Below are positions 34,515-43,523 of a stretch of DNA of 64,000 nucleotides, piece after piece. Both the position numbers and the translations under genes were made by a program. This stretch comes from Psylliodes chrysocephalus (taxonomy: Eukaryota; Arthropoda; Insecta; Coleoptera; Chrysomelidae): positions 50,894,433-50,958,432 of the forward strand of contig OV651814.1 of NCBI GenBank assembly GCA_927349885.1, in the 5' to 3' direction. Position 1 is the stretch's first letter; each line of letters opens with the position of its first letter. The notes beneath the pieces were generated by a model. The model was not told the origin of the DNA, ran no database searches, and saw nothing but the letters and a program-made list of their open reading frames with translations.

Positions 34515-34800
34515 ATATATATAAAAAAAACGGCCGGTATTAATTCGCGACTAGTCTCAATCAGACGTCAAAAATTAAATCAAAATAAAATATATGTTTC
34601 GGTCGCAAAAAAAAATATTAACTTGGCTTTTTACTCGTTAGATAACTGTTTAACCGCGGTATCGGGAATTAAACTCAAATGTAGTTATTTTGCACTTTAC
34701 GTGAGGAAAAATTAAATAAACGGTCGAAGAGAGTGCGAGGAGACAGGGACGCGAAATAATTACTTATAGTAAATACACGGAAAGAAAATAAAAATAAATT
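34515..34800. other. Spacer after the LTR element
   Basis: It includes the AT-repeat target and a 74-codon frame (34491-34715) without recognisable motif. No gene is seen. Confidence 0.4.
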
Positions 34801-35610
34801 TATACCCGGGGTAGCCTATTATCCCAGAATGAGCTGATCGTCATCACGAGCCCGCTCCAGACAGGGTAATGAAGCTATTTTTAAATTCAGCAAGTTGCAG
34901 TTTGCACGAAAAAAAATGAAGAACATAAAGGGGAAAAATAAATCTAACGCGGATAGCCCCTAGTCCAAGAATGAACTGATCGACATCACGAGCCCGTTCA
35001 GACAAGGACAGGACACTATTTAAAGTTATTTAAATTGTCGGAAAAGAAAGAAAAGTAAATTATTATCGGAGGGAAGAAAGTTTACTAACGCGGATAGTAC
35101 CTACTCCAAGAGTGAACTGATCGTCATCACGAGCCCGTTCAAACAGGACAGGATACTATTTGAAATTATTTAAATTGACGGAAAAATAGAAAAACAAATT
35201 ATTATCAGAGGGAAGAAAATTTACTAACGCGGATAGTACCTACTCCAAGAGTGAACTGATCGTCATCACGAGCCCGTTCAAACAGGACAGGATACTATTT
35301 GAAATTATTTAAATTGACGGAAAAATAGAAAAACAAATTATTATCAGAGGGAAGAAAATTTACTAACGCGGATGGTACCTACTCCAAGAGTGAACTGATC
35401 GTCATCACGAGCCCGTTCAAACAGGACAGGATACTATTTAAAATTATTTAAAAATTGCGGTTTACAGATTAACTCAAAAAAAAATATAACGCGGATAGCA
35501 CCTACTCCAAAGGTGAACTGATCGTCATCACGAGCCCGTTCAGACCAGGACAGGATGCTATTTAAGATTATTCAAATATACGGTAAAAGAAATAAACCAA
35601 TTATTAAAAG
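34801..35610. repeat. 139-bp tandem array (six units)
   Basis: The core CTGATCGTCATCACGAGCCC recurs at about 34834, 34976, 35117, 35256, 35395 and 35517, with steps of 142, 141, 139, 139 and 122 bp. Units also share AACGCGGATAGTACCTACTC and CAGGACAGGATACTATTT. The central units are nearly identical and the outer ones diverged, as expected of an array homogenised in its middle. The core is GC-richer than the surroundings. Confidence 0.9.
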
Positions 35611-36230
35611 AGGGAAAACGTCTCCTCGAAAACTCCGTTTATAAATATTCTTAACTTAATTACAACTCGGTACCTACTAAACCAAAAGTATTTATCAATA
35701 AAATCAAATTTAAATCCCGATTTAACCTATCAAAAGAAAATGAATAATTTCCTAATACCGACTAACAATCAAAAGTCTAAAACCTCTGGTTTTACTATAT
35801 TACAGAATTAAATCCCATCAATTAATATTTAATTCAAATTATATCCCTTTTTAAAGAAACGAAATATTTGTCAAGAAATAAATTCAAATGTTTTTAACTA
35901 ATCCCTATTTATAAAAACAAAAGAAACGGTATCATTTACTAAGAAACAAATTCTATTATTTATTAAATCAAATTAATTCTTTGAACCAAACCCTATTTAT
36001 AAAATAAAAATAAAGACGCGGTATTCTTTGCCAAGAAACAAATCCTATTAATTATTATTTAAATCAAATTAATTATTTTAACTAACCCCAATCTATAAAA
36101 TAAAAATAAAGACACGGTATTATTTGCCAAGAAACAAATCCTATTATTTACTATTTAAATAAAATTAATTCTTTTAACTAAACAGTATCTATTAAAAATA
36201 TTCCTATTCCTACAAACTAATTCGCTATTT
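35611..36230. repeat. A+T-rich ~95-bp tandem array
   Basis: The block AAGAAACAAATCCTATTA with a following AAATCAAATTAATT and a preceding CGGTATT-TTTGCC recurs near 35940, 36038 and 36128. More diverged copies lie to the left from about 35680. No coding content. Confidence 0.65.
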
Positions 36231-37143
36231 AAAATGAAATACTGTTTCAATTACAAATGTAAAAAGCGGAACAGGGTTTTTTACCTAACGGATTCGTAAA
36301 TATTGAAAACGGAAAAAAATATCGGCGGTGTTTAGATTTCTACTGCGGCTTATCAGACTAAACTGCTGGCAATCAAAATTTATATCGAACTAATAATTTT
36401 AATAGCATCTCCGCTATCGTTCAAACAAATGTCCCTCTCCCAGTCGAAAATCCCACTTACGTTCAAATCTATCGCGCATCGAGAATTTGAGTGGCGTTCG
36501 CGCATCTGAAAATTAGCAGTTCAACCGCGATTAATACTTATTAATAATGAAAAATGAAAATAAATTGATTAATAATGAAAATTGAAAATAAATTGTCTGA
36601 GAAAAATTGACTTCATTACAATTCATAAAGCATTTCAAATAGTTACCTCCGTGTAAATCATTAACGGAGAGTTGGACGATAGCGTGATTTTTCAATCGCA
36701 CTATCACACTAGTTTTTGTGATTATAGACCGTCAGATAGTGACAGGTTTAGGTGCCCCATTTTCGCATACAAGCCTCGAAGAGGGTTGAAAAGTACATCC
36801 ATTTTAAGTAGAATGAAAGTAAATTTACGAATGGCTCCTGGGGATAACACATAGAAAATTCGATTTTCCCCAACAAAAATGAAAGGTTATTTGTTGTCCA
36901 TATTTCCACGCAAGCCGTTTTCACTATATGATTAATTAATAGAACTAGGCTTCGGAAAACCAAAGGCTTTAATGTTGCAAGTGGCTAAAGGGTTGAAATA
37001 AGGGCGTAATATTCTAGGGAAAAATCGAGATTTTACCAGATTTTTCTACATAAGCCCATCGAATGTATGAAAACCTACATCGAAAAATATATTTTCTTGA
37101 ATGACCTAACTGTATAAGTGCATTTTGGGGTCAGAACATTTTT
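36231..37143. other. No supported feature
   Basis: Short frames on both strands (36672-36963) have no recognisable product. The last bases (ATTTTT, 37138-37143) form the left flank of AFR copy C. Confidence 0.4.
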
Positions 37144-38009
37144 ATGATGAACTGATTAGATTTTGGGCAGAGTCGGAACATCTAGGGGGTAGTTTATTGG
37201 TGGTCATTTTTATATTTTATGGAATATATCTGTTATTTACGTTTGGAGAAGAAAATTCTTCAAATAAAAGTTACTTACAATAGTTTTATCAATATTTTTT
37301 GTTCTATACCAAATTGTCCTAAAATGGTCCGTATTCGAGAAATTTGACAAAATGTAAAAAAATAATTCTTCATAAAAATTGTTCAAATAAAAGTTGTTTG
37401 TAATATAATTCTCTATAATTTTTATCCTATACATAATTTCTCTAAAATGGACCGTATTCGAGATATTTAAGAAAATGTGTAAATTTCGAATTTTGAAGAA
37501 AACTCAAAAACAGATAAAGTCGGAACATCTGGGGGGGTACTTTATGGAAGGCCGTTTTTATGAAATATATCTGTTATTTATGTTTGGAGAAGAAAATTGT
37601 TTAAATAAAAATTACTTCTAATATTATTATCTATAATTTTTGTTATATGCCAAATTTTCCTGAAATGGTCCGTATTCGAGAAATTGGACAGAATGTGCAA
37701 AATTCGAATTTTTAAGAAAATTGTTTAACTAAAAGTTGTTATCGATATCGATCTCTATAATTTTTGTTTTTACATGATTTTTCTAAAATGGACCGTAATA
37801 AAAAAATTGGAGGAATAGTGCTAAATTTAAATTTTTCAGTATTTTCGTTTTCAATGAATATCTATAGAAAAATGTTTCTAGTTATATGTATGTGGAAAAT
37901 GTATATATTTAGTTTATCCTCTAAACATTTATAGAGGTGCTGCAATAGGTTGTACAAAATAACCAGAAAAAGCCTATAATAATTAGATAGGAAAGTCATG
38001 TGTTGGACA
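37144..38009 (+). mobile_element. AFR copy C, 5'-truncated and split by a Gypsy element
   Basis: The sequence starts inside the AFR consensus (GATGAACTGATTAGATTTTG, corresponding to ~300 bp into copy A) and runs to the terminal hairpin, which is cut after GTGTTGGACA. The missing end, GGACACATCAG, is found at 43507-43517 beyond the Gypsy element. ATTTTT precedes the truncated start and follows the true end (43518-43523). A truncated copy still flanked by a target duplication is more typical of target-primed reverse transcription than of cut-and-paste transposition. Confidence 0.75.
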
Positions 38010-38148
38010 TGTTAGCGCGCCACTGTGCATATATGGCACTAGATAATATAGACGTATTCCGTTTGACATGTCCAAGTAGTTATTCTTATTCGGGCGAAGA
38101 GTAACTACGTGCCTTGTCTTGATACGGTATAATATTTAAAATCTAAAA
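38010..38148 (+). repeat. 5' LTR (139 bp)
   Basis: It starts TGTTAGCGCGCCACTGTGCA and ends TATTTAAAATCTAAAA. It is identical to 43368-43506. The length is short for the group, and the end is not the common CA. TATAATATTTAAAA near the 3' edge is the only TATA-like stretch. Confidence 0.95.
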
Positions 38149-38164
38149 TCAGAAAGTGGGATAC
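38149..38164 (+). promoter_or_regulatory. Primer-binding region
   Basis: TCAGAAAGTGGGATAC follows the 5' LTR at once. It differs by one inserted A and a base or so from the motif after the other element's 5' LTR (29867). It resembles the complement of a leucine tRNA 3' arm without the first TGG-type bases (from memory). Confidence 0.5.
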
Positions 38165-38638
38165 AAAGAATCCATTATTTAAAATCGACGTCTAAAAATT
38201 TATTATACTGCTCGAGCCGTCGCGACTAAAAATTGTTTATAATATCATGAAGATAAAAGTTGACCGTCAAAGAAAAATGGCAGAGTTGTGTTTTTAAAGA
38301 TGGGACTATTTGATTTCACGTTATAAGAAGATATTCAGCTAAGTATATTTTGTCAATAGCTAATGTATTTCAGCGTCTTTTATTTATTTTTATTATTTAT
38401 TTATTTTTGTTTGATTTGATGCCGCTTTCAAACATGAATTAAGTCATTGTCATTTTTTTATATCGGTTGTCGATTAGGTAGTCTAAAAAATATTTTCGCT
38501 CAAACACTTACTTTTTTTGTGAACAGTGGTGTTTTTGTGCAGTTAAAAATATAGAGTTTGCTTTCCTTTTTTTTTTTTTTTTTTTTTTGAAGTGAAGTTT
38601 ACGTTAAAACGAAAACTGTGCGTATAATATTGAACAAA

Positions 38639-40477
38639 ATGACTGATGAACATCATATTACTCAACCAGTTTCTGTCGAAAATACATTAACGACTTTGCT
38701 ACGGGATTTCCTAAATCGTTCAGTGCCTCATGAAAGACTTAACTTGCCAAAGTTTGAGCCGCGGCGAGATGATCCTGAACAATGGGTTAACGAAATATCG
38801 GAGATGGCGTCTGAACTTGGATGGAGTGACAGCACTATTATGGCTCAAATAGGAGGTTGTTTTGAAGGGGAGGCAGGTGAATGGTTTAACGTTTGGAGTC
38901 CGATTGACCGCCGCTCATGGGCAAATTTAAAAATCGATTTATGTGAGAGCTTCGCAGGTACAGTTAATTTTGGAAAATTGATGTATGACGCAATTTCTTT
39001 TTCTTCTGAGGGCTGTCCAACGTTTGGTCAATATGCCCGTTTAAAACTTCAAAAAATTAATGCCCTAAAATTACCTTTCACTCAAAGTCAAATCGTTAGC
39101 ATGATTTGCTTTACCATAAAGGATGTAAGTCTTCAAGCTCAGATGACACAAGTTGGTCATTCATCTGTGACTAATCTTATTTCTCATTTATGCCGAATTC
39201 AAACTAAACCATCAGTTAGCAATAAAATTAGTTCCTTTGTGCCTATAGTTTCAAATAATGCACCGAACAAAAGTTTAAATCAAGTAAAAAATTCTTCTTT
39301 AAAATGTTATAGCTGTGGTCTTTTAGGACATCCAAGATTTTTATGCCCCCAAAAAAGTACTCAAGGCAAAGGTCTTAAACGTGAAAGAGATGATTTTAAA
39401 CCCAACACTAGTAATACTTGTGATTTTTGTCAAAAACCCGGACATGTAATTGATAATTGTTTTGCTAGAAAAAAGCAAAAAGGTAATCATTATAAGAAGG
39501 TTAATTTGTGCTATTCTCCTACACCTATTTCGTCAGATTTAAATTTGTTTTCACTTAATATTGATGATCACGATTATGAAGTTTTAATCGACACTGGTGC
39601 TCAAGTGTCTTTATTGCGTCAATCTGCTGTTAAAAATATGTATTCTTTGCCAATTTACGAACATATGACTATTAAAGGCGTTGGTAACCGCACCTTTACG
39701 TCTAAGAGTGTAGTCAATGTTGAAATAAATCTTAAAAAAGAATTTAAATTTCCTCTTAAAATGCATATTGTTTCAAATGATTATATTCCTTGTGATGCAA
39801 TAATTGGTTTGGATTTTATAAACATTCCTGGAATGTCTTTAAAATTTACTCAAAGTTCACCTATTTTGGAATATGTTCCTTCAAATCTCGTTGAAAAGCA
39901 ATTGGAAGAGTTACTTCTAGAATTTAACGACATTTCTTCTTCTGGAAATAAGATACCCACTCCTATCACAACAGGGGAATTTAAAATTCGTCTCACATCT
40001 GATACAGAGATCAAATTTCGCCCTTATCGATTCTCAATGGTGGAAAGAGAGACTGTACGAAATCTTATCGACGATTTAATTAAAAACGAAATTATAAGGC
40101 CGTCTAATTCCCCTTACGCAAGCCCTGCCTTCCTTGTCAAGAAGAAAAATGGGGATTCTCGTTTGGTTTGTGATTTTCGTGCGCTCAATCGAATCACAGT
40201 AAAAGATCGGTATCCTCTTCCCCGAATTGATGATCAAATCGATCAGCTAAGTAATAAAAAATATTTCACTACTCTTGACATGGCCGCTGGGTTCCATCAA
40301 ATTAAAGTACATCCTGATTCAGTAGAAAAACTTGCTTTTGTTACTCCAGATGGCCAATTTGAATATTTACGAATGCCCTTTGGTTTGGCTAATGCCCCCC
40401 TCTATTTTCCAGCGAGCAATCAACACTGCTCTACAGGCGGAAATTCTAAAGGGTATTGCGTTGGTTTATATGGATGA
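38639..40477 (+). CDS. Gag, protease and first part of reverse transcriptase
   Basis: I place the start at the ATG at 38639 (MTDEHHITQ); the open frame extends seven codons upstream, but only to a GTG. Residues 1-210 are a retrotransposon Gag-like region (FEPRRDDPEQWVNEI near the start). Two CCHC zinc knuckles follow: CYSCGLLGHPRFLC from residue 223 and CDFCQKPGHVIDNC from 261. These would bind the packaged RNA. The protease active site LIDTGAQVSLL has its Asp at residue 318, with AIIGLDF further on. RT begins near 450 (FRPYRFS, ASPAFLVKKKNG, CDFRALN, TTLDMAAGFHQ, MPFGLANAP). Gag and Pol share one frame. The frame leaves RT at the run of six C at 40395-40400, where one base too many shifts it. 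Codons after that to the stop at 40475-40477 are not RT. Confidence 0.9.
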   Translation: MTDEHHITQPVSVENTLTTLLRDFLNRSVPHERLNLPKFEPRRDDPEQWVNEISEMASELGWSDSTIMAQIGGCFEGEAGEWFNVWSPIDRRSWANLKIDLCESFAGTVNFGKLMYDAISFSSEGCPTFGQYARLKLQKINALKLPFTQSQIVSMICFTIKDVSLQAQMTQVGHSSVTNLISHLCRIQTKPSVSNKISSFVPIVSNNAPNKSLNQVKNSSLKCYSCGLLGHPRFLCPQKSTQGKGLKRERDDFKPNTSNTCDFCQKPGHVIDNCFARKKQKGNHYKKVNLCYSPTPISSDLNLFSLNIDDHDYEVLIDTGAQVSLLRQSAVKNMYSLPIYEHMTIKGVGNRTFTSKSVVNVEINLKKEFKFPLKMHIVSNDYIPCDAIIGLDFINIPGMSLKFTQSSPILEYVPSNLVEKQLEELLLEFNDISSSGNKIPTPITTGEFKIRLTSDTEIKFRPYRFSMVERETVRNLIDDLIKNEIIRPSNSPYASPAFLVKKKNGDSRLVCDFRALNRITVKDRYPLPRIDDQIDQLSNKKYFTTLDMAAGFHQIKVHPDSVEKLAFVTPDGQFEYLRMPFGLANAPLYFPASNQHCSTGGNSKGYCVGLYG

Positions 40478-40970
40478 TATCCTTATTCCGTCAGAAACAA
40501 AGCAACAAGGTCTTGAACATTTACGGTTAGTTTTAACAACATTAAAGTCCCATGGTTTTTACATAAATATAAATAAATGCAAATTTCTTCAAGAACAAGT
40601 TGAATATTTGGGTCGTTTAATAGTAAACGGGATTGTTAAACCAAGTCCTTCTAAAACAGAGACCTTGAAATTGATGAAACATCCAAATAATGTCAGGGAG
40701 GTTCGTCAATTTTTGGGACTCGCTGGTTATTTCAGAAAATTCATACCACAATTTTCTGTTAAAACAAAAATACTATCAAATCTTTTAAAGAAAGATTCAA
40801 CTTGGACTTGGACTAATGAACATTCAAAAGCTTTTGATGAAGTTGTTAAAATTCTTTCTGAAGAACCTGTGTTGGCAATTTTTAATCCAAATCTACCATT
40901 AGAACTCCATACTGATGCTAGTAGTCGTGGGTTTGGAGCTATTGTTTTTCAAAATCATGATGGTAAAAAA
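40401..40970 (+). CDS. RT palm and connection to RNase H, shifted frame
   Basis: The Gypsy polyprotein continues here in the +1 frame. YMDD, the RT catalytic motif, is at 40467-40478 (LVYMDDILIPS). It is followed by the thumb region (YLGRLIVNG, VREVRQFLGLAGYFRKFIPQ) and the first RNase H acidic motif, LHTDASSRGFGAIVF (40905-40949). The open frame in this register reaches from 40332 to 41039, but true homology lies between the two frameshift sites. The second shift is at a run of ten A (40965-40974), again one base too many. Both shifts sit in homopolymers, so assembly error and recent mutation are equally possible. Confidence 0.9.
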
Positions 40971-42651
40971 AAAAGTAGTATCCTATTTCAGCAAAGCAGC
41001 CACAGATGTGGAATCTCGATATCATTCATACGAACTTGAAACTTTGGCGGTAGTAAATGCTTTAAAACATTTTAGACATTATTTTGTAGGTGTGCCTTTT
41101 ACATTGGTCACTGATTGCAATGCTCTAAAAAATTCGCAACATAAACGTAACCTTGTGCCAAGGGTAAGTCGTTGGTGGATTTACCTTCAGGATTTTGAAT
41201 TTACTATTTTACATAAATCTGGAGACCAGATGGCTTATGTTGATTATTTGAGTCGAAACCCACCAATTCCAAGTCAAGATACTTTTAAAAGCGTTTGTAT
41301 TACCAAAATTTCTGAAATACCATTTGTCGAAGAAATAGACTCAAGTAGTCAAAACTTAATGCCGTCTGGGTGGTTATTTATTCAACAAAGTACAGATAGC
41401 GAAACAACCGAATTAAAGCAAAAATTACAAAATGGTGAAATAGATAAAAATCAGTTTTGTATTATTGGAAGTACCCTGTGTCATTTGAGTAATATTAACT
41501 CCGAAAAAGTTACTCAATATTTTGTTCCCAAAAATGCCAGGTATTCGTTAATTAAGGAATATCACGATGGGCAAGCTCATGTTGGTCTGGATAAAACCAT
41601 TTTAAGTATAGCTTCACATTTTTGGTTTCCTCGAATGCGTCAATTTGTAAAAAAATATATTGACTCATGCCTCACCTGCCTTACCCGAAAGCGCCAGCCT
41701 CGTCGAGTTTTCAACGAAATTCACTCCATTCCGAAGATAGATATCCCTTTTCATACCATTCATGTCGATCTTCTTGGACCTTTGCCGAAAACTGAAGAAG
41801 GGTTCACTCATGTGTTTATAGCAGTCGATGCATACTCAAAATATACATTTTTATATGCTGTTAAGAGCTTGAAAACTGAAGATTTGGCCGATTGCGTACA
41901 GGATATTGTGTTTTTGGTTGGCACTCCAGCTCGTATTATCACAGACAATGCTTCTTCTTTAAAAGCCATTCAAAATAATCTCGAATGGGACATCGAGTGG
42001 CATTTCATTACGCCCTATGTACACCAATCCAATGGGCAAGTGGAACGTTACATGCGATTTGTTTCTAACTTGCTAAGAGTTCAGGCCGACTGTACCGTTC
42101 AATGGAGTTCGATGGTATCTAGAATTCAACTGGTAATCAATTCAACAGTTCACAAGACAACTAAGAGGACACCACTTCAAATTCTCTTTGGTTGTGACAA
42201 CAGGCTACCAGAGATAAGCCGGATCATTGAAAATGCCTCAGATGATAAATTACCGCTAGTCACAATGGAACGTGAAAAATGGAGACAGTTTGTTAATAGA
42301 CGTCTCTCAGAAAACGCAACTGCTCAGGATAACTACGCTAAAAGGAACTCATCAACTTCCACAAAATCATATAATGTGGGAGATTTTGTTTTGATTTCAA
42401 GAGAAGCTTTAAAACCCAAAAAGTTGGAATCTGGTTGGGTAGGACCTTATAAAATAACAAAAAAATTACCAAATAGCAGATATGAACTTCGAAGAGTTGA
42501 CGACGTTTCCGAGTCCATACGAATGACAGTAGCTGTTCCAAGTCAAATGCGGCTATGGACCAAAGAATGGTTCCCGAACGAATGCGCAGAGATATTAGAA
42601 AGTTATTTTGATATGGATGAAAATGTCAAGGTATGTTTATTACTGTATTAA
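40971..42651 (+). CDS. RNase H and integrase, shifted frame
   Basis: RNase H goes on with ELETLAVVNALKHF and LVTDCNALKNS. The integrase zinc domain shows H-H-C-C (EYHDGQAHVGLDKT, then CLTCLTRKRQ). The catalytic core has D at 41767 (HVDLLGPLP), D at 41944 (IITDNAS) and E at 42043 (HQSNGQVERY), with 32 residues between the last two rather than the usual 35. A GPYKI motif near 42445 marks the GPY/F module. The frame closes with TAA at 42649, just after a splice-donor-like GTATGT. If that donor is used with the acceptor at 43217, pol instead ends in a short acidic tail. Integrase inserts the cDNA; the 5-bp duplication fits this. Confidence 0.9.
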
Positions 42652-43217
42652 TTTGCCGTGTTAGCGATGGAAATTATTTAGTCCTGGAGTATCTGGACCT
42701 TCATGTTGCATCTTGGTTTTCTGGCCGGCAACGATTATGCCTTGGGGTGCTTGGACCATTTTGGTTTTCTGGCCGGCAACGATTATGCCTTGGGGTGCCT
42801 GGACCATCTTGGTTTTCTGGCCGGCAACGATTATGCCTTGGGGTGCTTGGACCTTGATGTTAACATTTTGGTTTTCTGATCGACTATCTAGTTTCAGATG
42901 TTCATAGTAATTTGACCTTAATATACATTTTGGTTTTCTGGCCGGCAACGTTTATGCCTTGGGGTGCTTGGACCTTAATGATATATTATGGTTGTGTGTT
43001 GATTGCAAAGAAATATGACGGGTTATTTTAACCTTGGGGTACCTGGATCTTGATGTACATTTTGGTTTTCGGGCCGGCAACGTTTCTGCCTTGGAGTGCT
43101 TGGACCTTAATGTCACATTATGATTTGCTGGTCGGTTATTTTAACCTTGAAGTGTCATGAGGAATTTTATATTTCTACAAAGAAAACCTCTGTTGATAGG
43201 GATTTCTTTTGTTTCAG
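42631..43217 (+). other. Intron-like segment with tandem repeats after pol
   Basis: GTCAAG then GTATGT at 42625-42636 gives a good donor. TTTCTTTTGTTTCAG (43203-43217) is a strong acceptor. Joining them keeps the pol frame and adds NDNRQDEAESS and a TAA stop (43218-43253). The 587-bp segment contains the whole tandem-repeat block. The same layout occurs in the dead-interior element (33198-34246). Whether splicing occurs is not shown by the sequence. Confidence 0.4.
42700..43140. repeat. 48-bp (and longer) tandem repeat in the Gypsy 3' region
   Basis: TGGTTTTCTGGCCGGCAACG recurs at about 42714, 42762 and 42810 in 48-bp steps, then in degenerate, more widely spaced form at 42869, 42931 and 43063. 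Each is paired with CCTTGGGGTGCTTGGACC. Open frames in several registers across it are repeat artefacts. Confidence 0.9.
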
Positions 43218-43336
43218 AACGATAATCGTCAGGATGAAGCCGAGTCGTCTTAATAAGTTATTATAGTTACGTTATTGTAAATGTTTTAGGAATAAAGCTA
43301 ATATTATTCTTATAAATCGAGTTATAATTATTATTG

Positions 43337-43367
43337 GGCCGAGAGCGTCCCAATTTCAGGATGGCCG
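43337..43367 (+). promoter_or_regulatory. Conserved block before the 3' LTR (PPT position)
   Basis: CCAATTTCAGGATGGCCG directly precedes the 3' LTR, and GGCCGAGAGCGTC lies just before. The other LTR element has CCAATTGCAGGATGGCCG at the same place. A polypurine tract, the usual plus-strand primer, is not visible. The block also contains an acceptor-like TTTCAG. An AATAAA lies upstream at about 43291. Confidence 0.5.
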
Positions 43368-43506
43368 TGTTAGCGCGCCACTGTGCATATATGGCACTAG
43401 ATAATATAGACGTATTCCGTTTGACATGTCCAAGTAGTTATTCTTATTCGGGCGAAGAGTAACTACGTGCCTTGTCTTGATACGGTATAATATTTAAAAT
43501 CTAAAA
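43368..43506 (+). repeat. 3' LTR (139 bp)
   Basis: By eye identical to the 5' LTR over all 139 bases. It is followed by the target duplication GGACA and the remaining end of AFR copy C. Confidence 0.95.
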
Positions 43507-43523
43507 GGACACATCAGATTTTT
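43507..43523 (+). mobile_element. Severed 3' end of AFR copy C with its flank
   Basis: GGACACATCAG completes the hairpin cut at 38009, and ATTTTT is the right target duplication of copy C. Confidence 0.85.

Larger units (their letters stand above)
38010..43506 (+). mobile_element. Complete Ty3/Gypsy LTR retrotransposon
   Basis: A 5497-bp element with identical 139-bp LTRs and a 5-bp target duplication GGACA (38005-38009 and 43507-43511). The internal order is primer-binding region, leader with a T-rich run (38567-38588), one long gag-pol reading unit, a tandem-repeat block, and a conserved pre-LTR block. The protein order PR-RT-RNase H-integrase is that of Ty3/Gypsy. There is no env-like frame. 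Primer region and protein type would fit the Micropia/mdg3-like part of the group, but this is a guess. Identical LTRs point to a very young insertion. Confidence 0.95.

Noticed and set aside
40395..40400. Programmed frameshift in Gypsy pol
   Set aside because: The shift falls inside the RT fingers/palm, not at a gag-pol border, and a second shift of the same sign follows. Mutation or sequencing error is simpler.
42661..42948. Open frames of up to 95 codons on both strands after the Gypsy pol
   Set aside because: They arise from 48-bp tandem repeats, whose length is a multiple of three, so every frame stays open.
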